Origin: Pseudomonas putida
GTDB taxonomy: Bacteria > Pseudomonadota > Gammaproteobacteria > Pseudomonadales > Pseudomonadaceae
Reading direction: 5' to 3'
NCBI RefSeq assembly: GCF_003228315.1
Contig: NZ_CP029693.1
Coordinates: 6,172,501 to 6,236,500, forward strand
DNA: 64,000 bases
The translations under genes and the position numbers were made by a program. Within the stretch, counting starts at the first letter, position 1, and each line of letters starts with the position of its first letter. Positions 24,900 to 33,242 of the stretch are shown here, one piece after another. The notes below the pieces were generated by a model. The model saw nothing but the letters and a program-made list of their open reading frames with translations. It was not told where the DNA came from and made no database searches.

Positions 24900-25244
24900 G
24901 TGCTCATTTTATCTGGAGTAGGTGAACGCCTACGTGAAGAAAGGGATCGGTTGGGTATGAACCAGACCGATTTTGGTATTGCTGCGGGCGTCAGCCGAGG
25001 AACTCAAAAGGCATATGAACTTGAGTCAAGCTCGCCCGATGTACGCTATTTGGCAGCTTTGCAGGGCATGGCTGTGGATGTTCACTTTGTCCTCACTGGT
25101 AGTCGGCATTCGATTGATGCCACGAGCCTCAGCGAGGAGGAGTCGCTTGTTCTCGAACAGTTTCGGTCTCTCCCCGAGCACGACCGTGAATCGGTAAAAC
25201 GGCTCACAGGCGCACTCGTAGCGACGATGCGAGTGAAGTTGTGA
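24900..25244 (+). CDS. CI-like phage repressor (short, no visible peptidase domain)
   Basis: The protein has an N-terminal helix-turn-helix, 'VGERLREERDRLGMNQTDF' and 'GVSRGTQKAYELESSSP', typical of CI/C repressors of Pseudomonas prophages. It then has only about 60 more residues. The LexA-type Ser-Lys peptidase domain is absent, so it is unlikely to self-cleave on SOS. The start is uncertain: GTG 24900 (114 residues) fits the domain but has no clear ribosome site; the frame stays open to 24810 with GTG and TTG alternatives. It maintains lysogeny by repressing the leftward early promoter. Confidence 0.8.
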   Translation: MLILSGVGERLREERDRLGMNQTDFGIAAGVSRGTQKAYELESSSPDVRYLAALQGMAVDVHFVLTGSRHSIDATSLSEEESLVLEQFRSLPEHDRESVKRLTGALVATMRVKL

Positions 25245-25318
25245 TCTGACGTGTCAAGATGGCGCATAGCGCCGGCCAGAAATGAAGTGGCCGTAATCGC
25301 CTATAAGATGTGAACAGA

Positions 25319-25344
25319 AGCCCGGCCATCCAGCCGGGCTTTTT
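25319..25344 (+). terminator. Terminator after the repressor gene
   Basis: AGCCCGGC/GCCGGGCT stem with a six-base loop followed by TTTTT. It lies about 75 bases after the repressor stop and insulates the downstream LexA-box gene. Confidence 0.88.
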
Positions 25345-25399
25345 GATTTGCTAGGCCAAGAAACCGTGACTTTGTTGGCAAATTTCGCGCTCCCGTGTA

Positions 25400-25415
25400 C
25401 TGTATGCGCATACAG
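25400..25415. promoter_or_regulatory. LexA (SOS) box in a 20-base perfect palindrome
   Basis: CTGTATGCGCATACAG matches the CTGT-N8-ACAG SOS consensus and extends to a perfect palindrome TACTGTATGCGCATACAGTA (25398-25417). It lies 20 to 40 bases upstream of the ATG of a 59-residue gene, in promoter position. DNA damage would release LexA and induce that gene. Confidence 0.8.
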
Positions 25416-25437
25416 TACTTGCGTATGGAGTTTGCGC

Positions 25438-25617
25438 ATGTTGTCGATACGGAAGGCGGAAAGCAGTCCCGCCCAAGAACAGCCACAATCACGCCGATAC
25501 ATGTCTCGGAAAGAGCGTGTGCTACTGCGATGGTTTCGTCGCTTAGCGAAAGAGGACCGTGCTCATGTCCTGCGTTTTGTGTCAGCGATGGCCATAACAA
25601 AACTGCCACTCAAGTGA
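25438..25617 (+). CDS. Small LexA-box-controlled prophage protein (59 residues)
   Basis: The ATG at 25438 has GGAG nine bases upstream and a LexA box just before that. The product is basic and helical: 'SRKERVLLRWFRRLAKEDRAHVLRFV' lies at its core (quoted in part: RKERVLLRWFRRLAKEDRA). It resembles short conserved Pseudomonas prophage proteins of unknown function. Because the repressor here lacks a peptidase domain, this SOS-induced protein is a good candidate for the antirepressor that triggers prophage induction. That role is inferred. Confidence 0.7.
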   Translation: MLSIRKAESSPAQEQPQSRRYMSRKERVLLRWFRRLAKEDRAHVLRFVSAMAITKLPLK

Positions 25618-25656
25618 TTTTTCATAGACGAACGAAGGCGCTCGAGGGTGCCTTTT

Positions 25657-26925
25657 TCATGCCTGCGCGCTTTGCATTTTCTTCCATTCCCTCTCTGCCG
25701 CTCGTTTTGCCGTCTTCTCACTGGCATACAACCACCGCAACCGCCTGGGCTTTGATTGATCTCCAGCCGTCACAGTCTTTTCCTTCCCGGTTTTTTTTTC
25801 GCGGTAGAAGGCGATGATGCCGGTGTAATTCCCTTTGTTTTCCTCGGCTAGGTCTTCGACCGTGTCCTCCGGCAGTTTGCTCTCTAGATCCAGGCTCATG
25901 GTGTAGCCGCTATCGGCGCTCAGGCTGTGCTGAACGTTCCCCCCATACCAGATGATTTCATCGATCTCAGCCTTCACCCCCTGGAGCGTGTAGGTCAGCT
26001 CCGGGATCAGATCTGGCCTGCCTCGCGCCAGGGTATAGCTCAAGGTGGCGCTACCGCGTTGCAGGCGGTTGAACTCGGCCCGGGCAGCACGCAGGGCTGA
26101 CTGTCGATCGCTGTAGGTATGGCGTAGGTCCTTGAGGTTTTCACCGCCACCGGCGATAGCCTCCTGTTTTTTGGCGCTGTTCACGTCGTAGTAATAGGCG
26201 CGCACGCCGTCGTAGCTATCACGATCGGCTTGCAGATACCGGTGCTGATCGCCATCAGTACGGGTCAGAGTGATATGGGGCAATGCCTGACCGCTGGCCG
26301 TCTTGCCGCCCCCGGCGGGCATGCACAGCAAGCATCCAGCTTTGACGGTGGCCACTGCATCGAACTCCTCACCCAGTCGACTGATCAGGTTGGCATCCGA
26401 TTCATTGGCCTGGTCGAGCTGCAGGATGGGCAGGGCGCCCAATGCTTCGGCAATCGTTGCCTTGAGGCCGTTGCCACTGGCAATGGCGCCCAGCACCTTG
26501 GCCAGGGTGGTGTTGCTCCAGCTGCGCTCGCGTTTGGTCTTCAGACCTTTGCGAAGGTCCGCCGATCGCGCACGGATGCTGAGCACGTCTGGCGCGCCGC
26601 TGTGCTCGGTTTCGTCGACGGTGTAGGTGCCTTTGTCGACCAGACCGGTGTCGCTCCAACCCAACCACAACCGCAGAACGGCGCCCTTTGGCGGAATGGT
26701 CAGCAGACCATCATGGTCGCTGAGGGTAATGCTGAGCTGATCGGCTTCGATGCCGCGATTGTCGGTTAGCTCCAGGCTCATCAGCCGTGGGCTGATCAAC
26801 TGCGCGATATCGTTGCCGTCGACGGTCAAGCGGAAGGCTGGTACCGGATAGGTGGCATCGCGGCGTGCTTGTTCCAGGGTGTTGGTTACGTAGCCCGTGA
26901 CGCGGGTAATGGCACTATCGATCAC
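25657..26925 (-). CDS. D: Late control gene D protein (P2 gpD-like, tail)
   Basis: A 422-residue homologue of P2 gpD, a baseplate hub/tail protein with a T4 gp27-like fold. Family features: N-terminal strand-rich region 'PVPAFRLTVDGNDIAQLISP', 'LRLWLGW' and 'DETEHSGAPDVLSIRARSAD', the usual hub sequence. The C-terminal tail is basic and longer than in P2 (387 residues). It is the last gene of the leftward late operon and overlaps gene U by four bases. Confidence 0.92.
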   Translation of the reverse strand: MIDSAITRVTGYVTNTLEQARRDATYPVPAFRLTVDGNDIAQLISPRLMSLELTDNRGIEADQLSITLSDHDGLLTIPPKGAVLRLWLGWSDTGLVDKGTYTVDETEHSGAPDVLSIRARSADLRKGLKTKRERSWSNTTLAKVLGAIASGNGLKATIAEALGALPILQLDQANESDANLISRLGEEFDAVATVKAGCLLCMPAGGGKTASGQALPHITLTRTDGDQHRYLQADRDSYDGVRAYYYDVNSAKKQEAIAGGGENLKDLRHTYSDRQSALRAARAEFNRLQRGSATLSYTLARGRPDLIPELTYTLQGVKAEIDEIIWYGGNVQHSLSADSGYTMSLDLESKLPEDTVEDLAEENKGNYTGIIAFYREKKTGKEKTVTAGDQSKPRRLRWLYASEKTAKRAAEREWKKMQSAQA

Positions 26926-27362
26926 AGCAACCCCCTCAGAATGTTCAGTCCGGCACTGGTACTGGCGCCAAGCAAATCCACACGACCATCGTCGACACGC
27001 TTGAGGCTCAGGTTGAATTCAATTCGCCGCGCGGCGCCGTTGGAAAAGAAAATGGTCCTGGTCTCCGTAAGTCCTTCAATCACCCAGAGTCCGCACAGTC
27101 GGCCGGTGCCTTCGACCATGGGCCAGGCCTTGCCGGTATCAGCCATCTGGCGCAGCGCGTCCAGACTCAAGACGGTACCGGCCAACTCAGGGAGGATGAT
27201 GCCGGGGAGGGTTACGGCATCTTCGCCACGGCCTAGGAACTGACGGGCAGGTTGGGCGCCGATGCGGTTACTGCTGGGGTGGCGCCATTCCGTCTGGCGT
27301 TGCATCTCCTGGTACGCGGCTGTGTGCAGGCTGAATACGAACATGCCGAGGGCGAGCATCAT
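26922..27362 (-). CDS. U: Tail protein gpU
   Basis: A 146-residue P2 gpU homologue ('LALGMFVFSLHTAAYQEMQR', 'FLGRGEDAVTLPGIILPEL'), a tail-assembly protein needed for completing the contractile tail. Length is close to P2 gpU (159). It lies between T and D as in P2 and overlaps D by four bases. Confidence 0.92.
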   Translation of the reverse strand: MMLALGMFVFSLHTAAYQEMQRQTEWRHPSSNRIGAQPARQFLGRGEDAVTLPGIILPELAGTVLSLDALRQMADTGKAWPMVEGTGRLCGLWVIEGLTETRTIFFSNGAARRIEFNLSLKRVDDGRVDLLGASTSAGLNILRGLL

Positions 27363-27368
27363 GCTGGT

Positions 27369-30263
27369 TTACTCCTGGTCGGATAGTTGGCTGCGCTTGC
27401 GGGCGGACTTTTCCCGATCGCTACGGGCCAACTCCGCGCGCACCGCACGGGCAATGGCTTGGGCATCCATGCCCGGGGCGGCATGTATGTGGATTTCGTA
27501 ATGGTCGTGACTGTCATAGGTCGCGGCTGGCTGCGGTGCGACGGGGGCGCGGCTGTCGATCTCGATCGCCGGCGTTACTGCGGTACCCATCGCCATAACG
27601 GGCGCCGCGATGCTGCCCAGTGCCAGGGCACCGGCGGCGGTGATCTGCTTGCCGAGGTTGGCTAACGTCGCCAGAACGCCGGTATCAGCCCCTGATGGGC
27701 CAGCCGTGGGCACAGTGGTCCGTACAACGTTAAGTTGTGGAGCGACCCCAGCAGCTTGAGCGGCTTTAACTGGTTGTGCTGCAGCAGCGGTCTGAGCAGC
27801 CTTGATTGGTTGTTTAACTCCCACCGCTTGAGCTGGCGTGCGCTGCTCCCCCGTTGGAGAAGGTCCAGCAATCGCATTCATAACGAACGAACCCGCGCTG
27901 GTGAGCTGCTTGCTGATCTGCGCAACGGCATCCAGTGGCCCTTGCTCACCGGATTGCAGACCCTGCGTCAGGCCCGCCATTGTGAAGCCACCCAACTCGG
28001 CAAAGACCCGTGATGGGCTGTGGATGCCAAGCTTTTCCTTGAACCAGTCAATGGTCGAACCGCCGATCGAGGTGATGGCGTCTTTGATCTGTCCGGCGCC
28101 GGCCAATAAGCCGTTGACCAGACCGTTGACGATCATGCTGCCGAACTCGGTGAAACGCGTCGGCAGATCAACGCCTAGATAACTCAGCACGCCGGCAAAC
28201 GCCTGGTAGATCAGTCCGATCGGACTGAAGTTGACCAGAGTCGTGATGATGCCGCCGATTCCGCTGCTGAAACCGCTCTGAATCTCGGTCCAGGCATTGG
28301 CGAAGTACGCTTTCACCTGGTCCCAGTTCTGGTAGATGAGGTAGCCGGCGCCGGCCAGTGTCGCAATCACGGCAGCGATGGCCAGCGCCACCGGGTTGGT
28401 GGCCAAGCCCCACAGAGCGATGCTGACAGCGCGAATGGCGGTCAACAGACCGCCACCGAGGGAAGTGGCCAGCACTTTCAACAAGCCGAGCAGGGTAGGG
28501 ATTTTCAGCCCCACCATGGACAGGGCGAAGCGTACGGCGAGGAAGGGGCCAAGCACACCCGCGATGCCGAGCGCGACGACACCGAAGCCCGCAGACAAGG
28601 CCGCGATCCCAGCGGCGACTTTCAGCAGGCCGGCGACGAGTGTGGGGTTTTGTGAGGCCCAGGTGTTCACCCGCTCAATGATGCGGTTGAAGCCGTCGAC
28701 CAGCTCGATGATGGTCGGCCGCAACGTTTCGCCAAGGGCGCTGCTGAGGTTGAACAGGCGGTTTTGAGTCATTTGCCAGCGGGCTGAAAGTTGCTGGCCT
28801 TTGATATCGCCCTCGCGCTGCATCGAGCCACTGCCCTTGGTGCTGTTTACCAAATCGAGCTGGCGTCGGTACTCGCCGATATTCGAGGCGAGTTTCGCTG
28901 CGTCGTCGCCGTATTCCTTGCCAAAAAGCTCAGTCGTGACGCCGAGCTGTTTGGTCTTGGGCAACTTGTTAATTGCCTGCAGCACCTTCTGAATCGTGCC
29001 GGTGGCGTCCTTGGCCATGCCTTCCTGAACAGCTTTTGCCTCCAGACCAATCGCTGCCAGGCCCTTTTGAAACCGCTTTGGCTGCTGTGTCGCAATTGCC
29101 AGTTCGCGGATCATGGCGTTGGTGGCCGTGCCGGCAACTTCCGCAGAGGCGCCTAGAGTCAGGAAGGTTGATCCCAGGGCCGCCGCATCCTTGAAGGACA
29201 TACCCACCGAGGCAGTGATACCGGCCGTGCGCTGCATGACCTCAATGATGTCGGAGCCTTTCGACATGGCGTTATCGTCGAGGTAGTTGATTGCGTCGCC
29301 GAGCTGGCTGACGTTTTGGATAGGCAATTTGAAAAGCTGAGCGATACGCGCAAGGCTTTCACCGACCTGGTCGGCGGGCAGTTCAAAGGCCGTGGCGGCT
29401 GTGGCCGCGACACGGGCGAACTCGAGCAAGTTGTCTTTGCCCTGAATGCCCATGCGCGCGCCGCCTTCTACCAGGGCGGCAATGTCAGTGGTGGCCATGG
29501 GAATACTTTCGCCCATCTTCTTGATGGCCGCACCCATGTCGTAATAGGTCTGGGTGAGTTTTCCGTTGTCGTCTCGGGCGCCGTCGACCTGCTTGGCGAC
29601 ACCGGCCATGGCGTCTTCGAAACTAGCGTAGTTCTTCACCATCGCCAGAATGGGCAACCCAGCCGCCGCACCGGTGGCGACAGCACTGGCGCCGGCATTC
29701 GCGGTGACCCCGACCATCTCTCGATTCTTGGCGAAGTTGCTGCGCAATTTCGCTGCCTGAGACTGTCGTGCGTTCAAGGCTGCAAGGCGCTGGTTTTGCG
29801 TGTTGATGCTGGCCGTGGTTGCACTGATCTGCTCGCGCAGTTGGCGTTCGTGGCCGTTGAGGGCTTTGGTGCTGATCCCCGCCTCCTGCAACCGGCTGCG
29901 CAGACCCTGGAGCTTTTCGCTTTGCTGCTGGTGTGCCTGTTTCAGGGCCTGGGCTTCTCGCACTGCAGTGCGGAATTCCCTCGCCATCGCCTTGGTTGGT
30001 ACGCCGGTAGCCGCGAATTGCTGACTGAGGCCTTTGACCTTCGCCTGTGCGGCTTCCAGCGCTTGGCTGGTCTCTTGCGCGGCTGCGCGCTGGGAACGCC
30101 AGGCACTGATGTCATTCTGTTGGGTGTTGAGTTCTTTCAGCCGATCGCGGGCGTCCTTCAGCGCTCGGGCAGTGTCGAGGCTGCCCTTGCTGATTTGCCG
30201 CAGTGGCGCGGAGGCCTTGTCGATTGCATTGAGCAATACCTGAAGTCGTAGATCATTCGCCAT
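27369..30263 (-). CDS. T: Tail tape measure protein gpT
   Basis: A 964-residue protein. The N-terminal 200 residues form long charged coiled coils, then come the TMP signature region (about residues 215-460: 'FEDAMAGVAKQVDGARDDNG', 'TAGITASVGMSFKDAA') and several hydrophobic segments near residues 570-680 that may cross the host membrane during injection. A Pro/Ala/Thr-rich tail follows. It sets tail length. P2 gpT is 815 residues, so a somewhat longer tail is predicted. It starts within the end of E'. Confidence 0.93.
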   Translation of the reverse strand: MANDLRLQVLLNAIDKASAPLRQISKGSLDTARALKDARDRLKELNTQQNDISAWRSQRAAAQETSQALEAAQAKVKGLSQQFAATGVPTKAMAREFRTAVREAQALKQAHQQQSEKLQGLRSRLQEAGISTKALNGHERQLREQISATTASINTQNQRLAALNARQSQAAKLRSNFAKNREMVGVTANAGASAVATGAAAGLPILAMVKNYASFEDAMAGVAKQVDGARDDNGKLTQTYYDMGAAIKKMGESIPMATTDIAALVEGGARMGIQGKDNLLEFARVAATAATAFELPADQVGESLARIAQLFKLPIQNVSQLGDAINYLDDNAMSKGSDIIEVMQRTAGITASVGMSFKDAAALGSTFLTLGASAEVAGTATNAMIRELAIATQQPKRFQKGLAAIGLEAKAVQEGMAKDATGTIQKVLQAINKLPKTKQLGVTTELFGKEYGDDAAKLASNIGEYRRQLDLVNSTKGSGSMQREGDIKGQQLSARWQMTQNRLFNLSSALGETLRPTIIELVDGFNRIIERVNTWASQNPTLVAGLLKVAAGIAALSAGFGVVALGIAGVLGPFLAVRFALSMVGLKIPTLLGLLKVLATSLGGGLLTAIRAVSIALWGLATNPVALAIAAVIATLAGAGYLIYQNWDQVKAYFANAWTEIQSGFSSGIGGIITTLVNFSPIGLIYQAFAGVLSYLGVDLPTRFTEFGSMIVNGLVNGLLAGAGQIKDAITSIGGSTIDWFKEKLGIHSPSRVFAELGGFTMAGLTQGLQSGEQGPLDAVAQISKQLTSAGSFVMNAIAGPSPTGEQRTPAQAVGVKQPIKAAQTAAAAQPVKAAQAAGVAPQLNVVRTTVPTAGPSGADTGVLATLANLGKQITAAGALALGSIAAPVMAMGTAVTPAIEIDSRAPVAPQPAATYDSHDHYEIHIHAAPGMDAQAIARAVRAELARSDREKSARKRSQLSDQE

Positions 30264-30372
30264 CGGCGCTACTCCTGACCCGCGCCCTCTCGCGCCAGTC
30301 CATCAATTCCTGCAGGCCCAGCCGATCCATGTCGACCGGTGCCCAGTGAAAGACCACGGCCAGGTCAGCCAT
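30253..30372 (-). CDS. E': Tail assembly protein E' (GpE family)
   Basis: A 39-residue product beginning 'ADLAVVFHWAPVDMD' and continuing 'LQELMDWRERAR', the GpE family pattern. As in P2 it is mainly expected as the C-terminal part of an E-E' fusion, made by -1 frameshifting near the end of E; the -1 frame runs without a stop through this ORF. Its last 11 bases overlap the tape-measure start. Confidence 0.85.
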   Translation of the reverse strand: MADLAVVFHWAPVDMDRLGLQELMDWRERARVRSSADGE

Positions 30373-30380
30373 GGCGTCTT

Positions 30381-30728
30381 CTACGCAACGAGGGATGCAT
30401 CCGTCTTCGCCTGCTTCTGCAGCAAAAAACCGACGACCTTGCCACCGATGGCCAGCAGATCGGCGGGATCCATGCCGGCGGCTTCCGGGGCGGTGATACC
30501 CGGCGAACTGATGCGCGGGATGACCTTGATCAGGCTGGCCACGTCGAGGTTCAGCAACTCGGCCAGGTGAATGCCACGCAGTTCACCCGCGCACGGTTTG
30601 CGCAGGGTCACGGTGCTGATGATTTGCTTGCCGCGCTGGATGGGGGTGTCGAGTTCAATGGTGTTCTCGTCGAGCGGGGTTTCTACAGGTGCGTTAACGA
30701 CGGATTCGGCGGTGTCAGGTGTGGACAT
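30381..30728 (-). CDS. E: Tail assembly chaperone gpE
   Basis: A 115-residue homologue of P2 gpE ('QRGKQIISTVTLRKPCAGEL', 'LLNLDVASLIKVIPRIS'). Together with the frameshifted E-E' product (about 158 residues) it chaperones the tape-measure protein before tail-tube assembly, like G and G-T in lambda. It is encoded just upstream of E' and T, downstream of the tube gene FII. A slippery heptamer lies 15 codons before its stop. Confidence 0.92.
   Translation of the reverse strand: MSTPDTAESVVNAPVETPLDENTIELDTPIQRGKQIISTVTLRKPCAGELRGIHLAELLNLDVASLIKVIPRISSPGITAPEAAGMDPADLLAIGGKVVGFLLQKQAKTDASLVA
30423..30429 (-). other. Programmed -1 frameshift slippery site (T TTT TTG)
   Basis: On the minus strand the codons GGT TTT TTG give the heptamer T-TTT-TTG in correct register with frame zero of gene E. 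Slipping back one base leads into an open frame that passes through GAC GCC ATG GCT into E' and ends at 30253. This is the same heptamer as used in P2 E/E'. Confidence 0.9.
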
Positions 30729-30776
30729 GGTGTTCTCCAGGAGATGGGGTTCGCCCTCGATTGAGGGCCGGTTGAG

Positions 30777-31292
30777 TTAGATGCCCAGGGCTTTGCGCTG
30801 TGCTTCGAGCATGTCGACGCCATCAACCATTTCAACGAAGTTGAGCAGGTCGATTTCGATGACGGTTTCGCCGTCGACGATCAATTTGTAGTAGCTGCAG
30901 CTGGTGGTCATGCTGTGCTCGGTGTCGTCACCGGGCTTGGCGTCGCCCATTTCGATGGTCTCGTGACGGCCACGCACCACGATTTCGACGGCGCTCATTT
31001 CTTCGGTGTCGTCCTGCTGGTAGGTGCCGGCAAAACGCAGCAGCACACCGGATGCCTTGACCGTACCGAACTGGCGCAGGGAGATCAGGTCGAGGCCTCC
31101 GGTTTTCCATTCCAGCTTGATGCCGTCATCGGAGAAGCCCAGGTCAGCTTTGACTGGGCCGTTCATGCCGCCACCACGATAGGCCTCCATCTTGCGACCG
31201 AGGGCGGGCAAGGTGACGGATTTGGCGACTGCCAGGTAGCTGTTGCCGTCGTTGAAAAGGTTCATGTTCTTGAGTTTGCGGGGCAGGGCCAT
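30777..31292 (-). CDS. FII: Major tail tube protein FII
   Basis: A 171-residue homologue of P2 gpFII: 'PRKLKNMNLFNDGNSYLAV' at the start and 'EIDLLNFVEMVDGVDML' at the end are characteristic. It forms the inner tube of the contractile tail. Length equals the P2 protein (172). It lies between sheath and chaperone genes. Confidence 0.95.
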   Translation of the reverse strand: MALPRKLKNMNLFNDGNSYLAVAKSVTLPALGRKMEAYRGGGMNGPVKADLGFSDDGIKLEWKTGGLDLISLRQFGTVKASGVLLRFAGTYQQDDTEEMSAVEIVVRGRHETIEMGDAKPGDDTEHSMTTSCSYYKLIVDGETVIEIDLLNFVEMVDGVDMLEAQRKALGI

Positions 31293-31349
31293 GGCGGTGT
31301 TCTCCGATCGGCAGGCGCAGGGTTACCTCCCCGTGAGGGGAGGCCCGGG

Positions 31350-32522
31350 TTAGCTGTTGAGGCGGCTGGCAAAGTCGACCAGGTAGCGGTCGGTGATGCG
31401 CTGACGCAGGGTGAGATCTTCCAGCGGCGGGACGGGGGTGTAGTCGTAGTCGATGTACAACTTGCCGGCCTTGAGTGTGGTCTCGTCGTTGATGTCGTCG
31501 GGGTACCAGGCGCTACCGCCGATCAGGTAACCGCCGGCGATCAATTCGCGGAACTTGTCGTTGATGCTTTCGAGCATGTCGCGCACCAGCGATGGGTGCA
31601 TGGGTTTGTCCATGGCCCACATTTGCGCGTTGGCTATGGTGTCGGCCAGCACCTGGGCGGTGCGAGTGTAGTTTTCGAAGGCGAACAGCGGATCGTCGCT
31701 GCAGGTGCGACTGCCCCAGAAACGGTAACCGCCCTCGTTGATCAGGGTGGTGACCTCGTTGCTGTTGAGGTAGTTGGCATCGGTAGCCGGGTTCTGCAGG
31801 TCCCAGAACACGTCGGCGCTGATGCCGGTCACGCCATTGACGGCCACGTTGGACAGGGTTTTGTGCCAGCCCACTTCCTGGTCGATCTTGGCGCGCAGGC
31901 CCAGCGCTCGGGCGACGGCAGGAGCGGTGACAGTGCCGTTGGTGACGGTGTCCCAGTTCTGGAAGTCTGGCCAGATGACCATCACTTCTCGGGCGCCGAA
32001 GTTCTCCCGGTAGGTGGTCGCCTCTTCCTTGGTCTGGCAATCCCAGGCATTGACGTAGGCGAAGGCGCGCAACTGCTGGGCGATGGATACCAGTGCTGTT
32101 GCAACGGGCAAGGTATCGAGACCTGGCACACCGAGAATGCGTGGGGTGACCTTCAGTCGCGACTTGGCCGCGAGCAGGGCTTTCATTCCGGTGTATTTGC
32201 CGGTGGCAGTGGTGGTGCCGATCAGGTTGCTGGTGGTCGCGGCATCATCGACACCAGGAGCAACGCGAACGACAACGATGACCGGTTTGGTTTGGTCAGC
32301 GATCGCCTGCAGGCTGGCAGCCAATGTGCCCTTGGTTCCGGCCTTGCCGATGGCAGCCTGCACGTTGGTGATCAGGACAGGAGTGTCCAGGGGAAACATA
32401 ACGGCATCGGCGTCCTCGGCAGTACAGACCATGCCGATGACAGCGGTGGAAACGGTGCGAATGGGGCGCGTGCCCTCGTTGATTTCGAGGACTCGCACGC
32501 CGTGATGGTATTCGTCGGCCAT
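31350..32522 (-). CDS. FI: Tail sheath protein FI
   Basis: A 390-residue homologue of P2 gpFI, the contractile sheath: 'HHGVRVLEINEGTRPIRTV' at the N-terminus and 'LRQRITDRYLVDFASRLN' at the C-terminus. ATG 32522 gives the usual MADEYHHGVRV start; an upstream frame extension of 23 residues lacks support. Length matches P2 (396). It sits directly upstream of the tube gene as in P2. Confidence 0.95.
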   Translation of the reverse strand: MADEYHHGVRVLEINEGTRPIRTVSTAVIGMVCTAEDADAVMFPLDTPVLITNVQAAIGKAGTKGTLAASLQAIADQTKPVIVVVRVAPGVDDAATTSNLIGTTTATGKYTGMKALLAAKSRLKVTPRILGVPGLDTLPVATALVSIAQQLRAFAYVNAWDCQTKEEATTYRENFGAREVMVIWPDFQNWDTVTNGTVTAPAVARALGLRAKIDQEVGWHKTLSNVAVNGVTGISADVFWDLQNPATDANYLNSNEVTTLINEGGYRFWGSRTCSDDPLFAFENYTRTAQVLADTIANAQMWAMDKPMHPSLVRDMLESINDKFRELIAGGYLIGGSAWYPDDINDETTLKAGKLYIDYDYTPVPPLEDLTLRQRITDRYLVDFASRLNS

Positions 32523-32636
32523 GGGGTTTGCCTGCGCAGTGATGGAAAGACACTGCACAGACTGCCGCGCGCGCGTCGGATGAACGAGCATCCGGAGTTG
32601 TAGGGGGAGGTTTTACAGGTTGCGGGAACTACTTCC

Positions 32637-33242
32637 CTAAACTTCCGCTAACCAGGGTGGAGCGATAGGACGGTGATCGAGTAAAGGAAACTCGCCCGAT
32701 TCTGGCCAGCTGCGAAGGGCGCGCCGGAATGCCTGTAGCTCCCGGTACTGATCTGGACTCAGGGTCGTTTCGATCGCTTCTTCCAGCTCGTCACGGTGGC
32801 GCGTTACCACTCCGTCCGTAAGCGACAACAGCCCGTCTCGCCACACCCGTTCATTGCTCGCCAGTTCCTCAGCCGTCGCGCTCAGCGGGCCAGCCAGCAC
32901 GGGCTCGCCTTGTTCATTCGACACAATGCGCATGCCGGCTGATTGCCCTTCCAGCAACGCGCCGTGCGCTTCGCAAGTGATCTGTACGCCGCCGTTATCG
33001 CTGTTCTGAAACAGAAAGCGCCCGTCTTGCTCAAGCCACTTTGCCCAGATCGCTGGGGCAGGCGGGGGGGGAGGATCGAACAGCACCGGGGCACCGTGCT
33101 CGTCGGCAATGATCAATTGCCCGCTTTCCAGCCCCTGCATCAGAGCCGCATGTTCTGCGTCGCTAAGTTCAAAACCGCCGTTGTCGACATCCGAGAACAG
33201 AAAGGCTTGCTGCTCATCTGACCATATAGCCCACATACTCAT
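32637..33242 (-). CDS. G: Tail fibre assembly protein (gpG-like) with duplicated N-terminal domain
   Basis: A 201-residue protein. Two similar blocks, 'MWAIWSDEQQAFLFSDVDNG' (residue 2) and 'IWAKWLEQDGRFLFQNSDNG' (near residue 53), followed by a helical Pro/Trp-rich C-terminal part, fit tail-fibre chaperones that help fold and attach the fibre. The ATG overlaps the stop of the fibre gene (ATGA), as expected for fibre and chaperone pairs. It replaces P2 gene G; the duplication is unusual. Confidence 0.75.
   Translation of the reverse strand: MSMWAIWSDEQQAFLFSDVDNGGFELSDAEHAALMQGLESGQLIIADEHGAPVLFDPPPPPAPAIWAKWLEQDGRFLFQNSDNGGVQITCEAHGALLEGQSAGMRIVSNEQGEPVLAGPLSATAEELASNERVWRDGLLSLTDGVVTRHRDELEEAIETTLSPDQYRELQAFRRALRSWPESGEFPLLDHRPIAPPWLAEV

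Noticed and set aside
25254..25609. Minus-strand frames across the LexA-box region
   Set aside because: They overlap the terminator and the SOS box and lack ribosome sites; the plus-strand 59-residue gene is better supported.
30915..32603. 562-codon frame on the plus strand opposite FII and FI
   Set aside because: Antisense shadow of two conserved tail genes.
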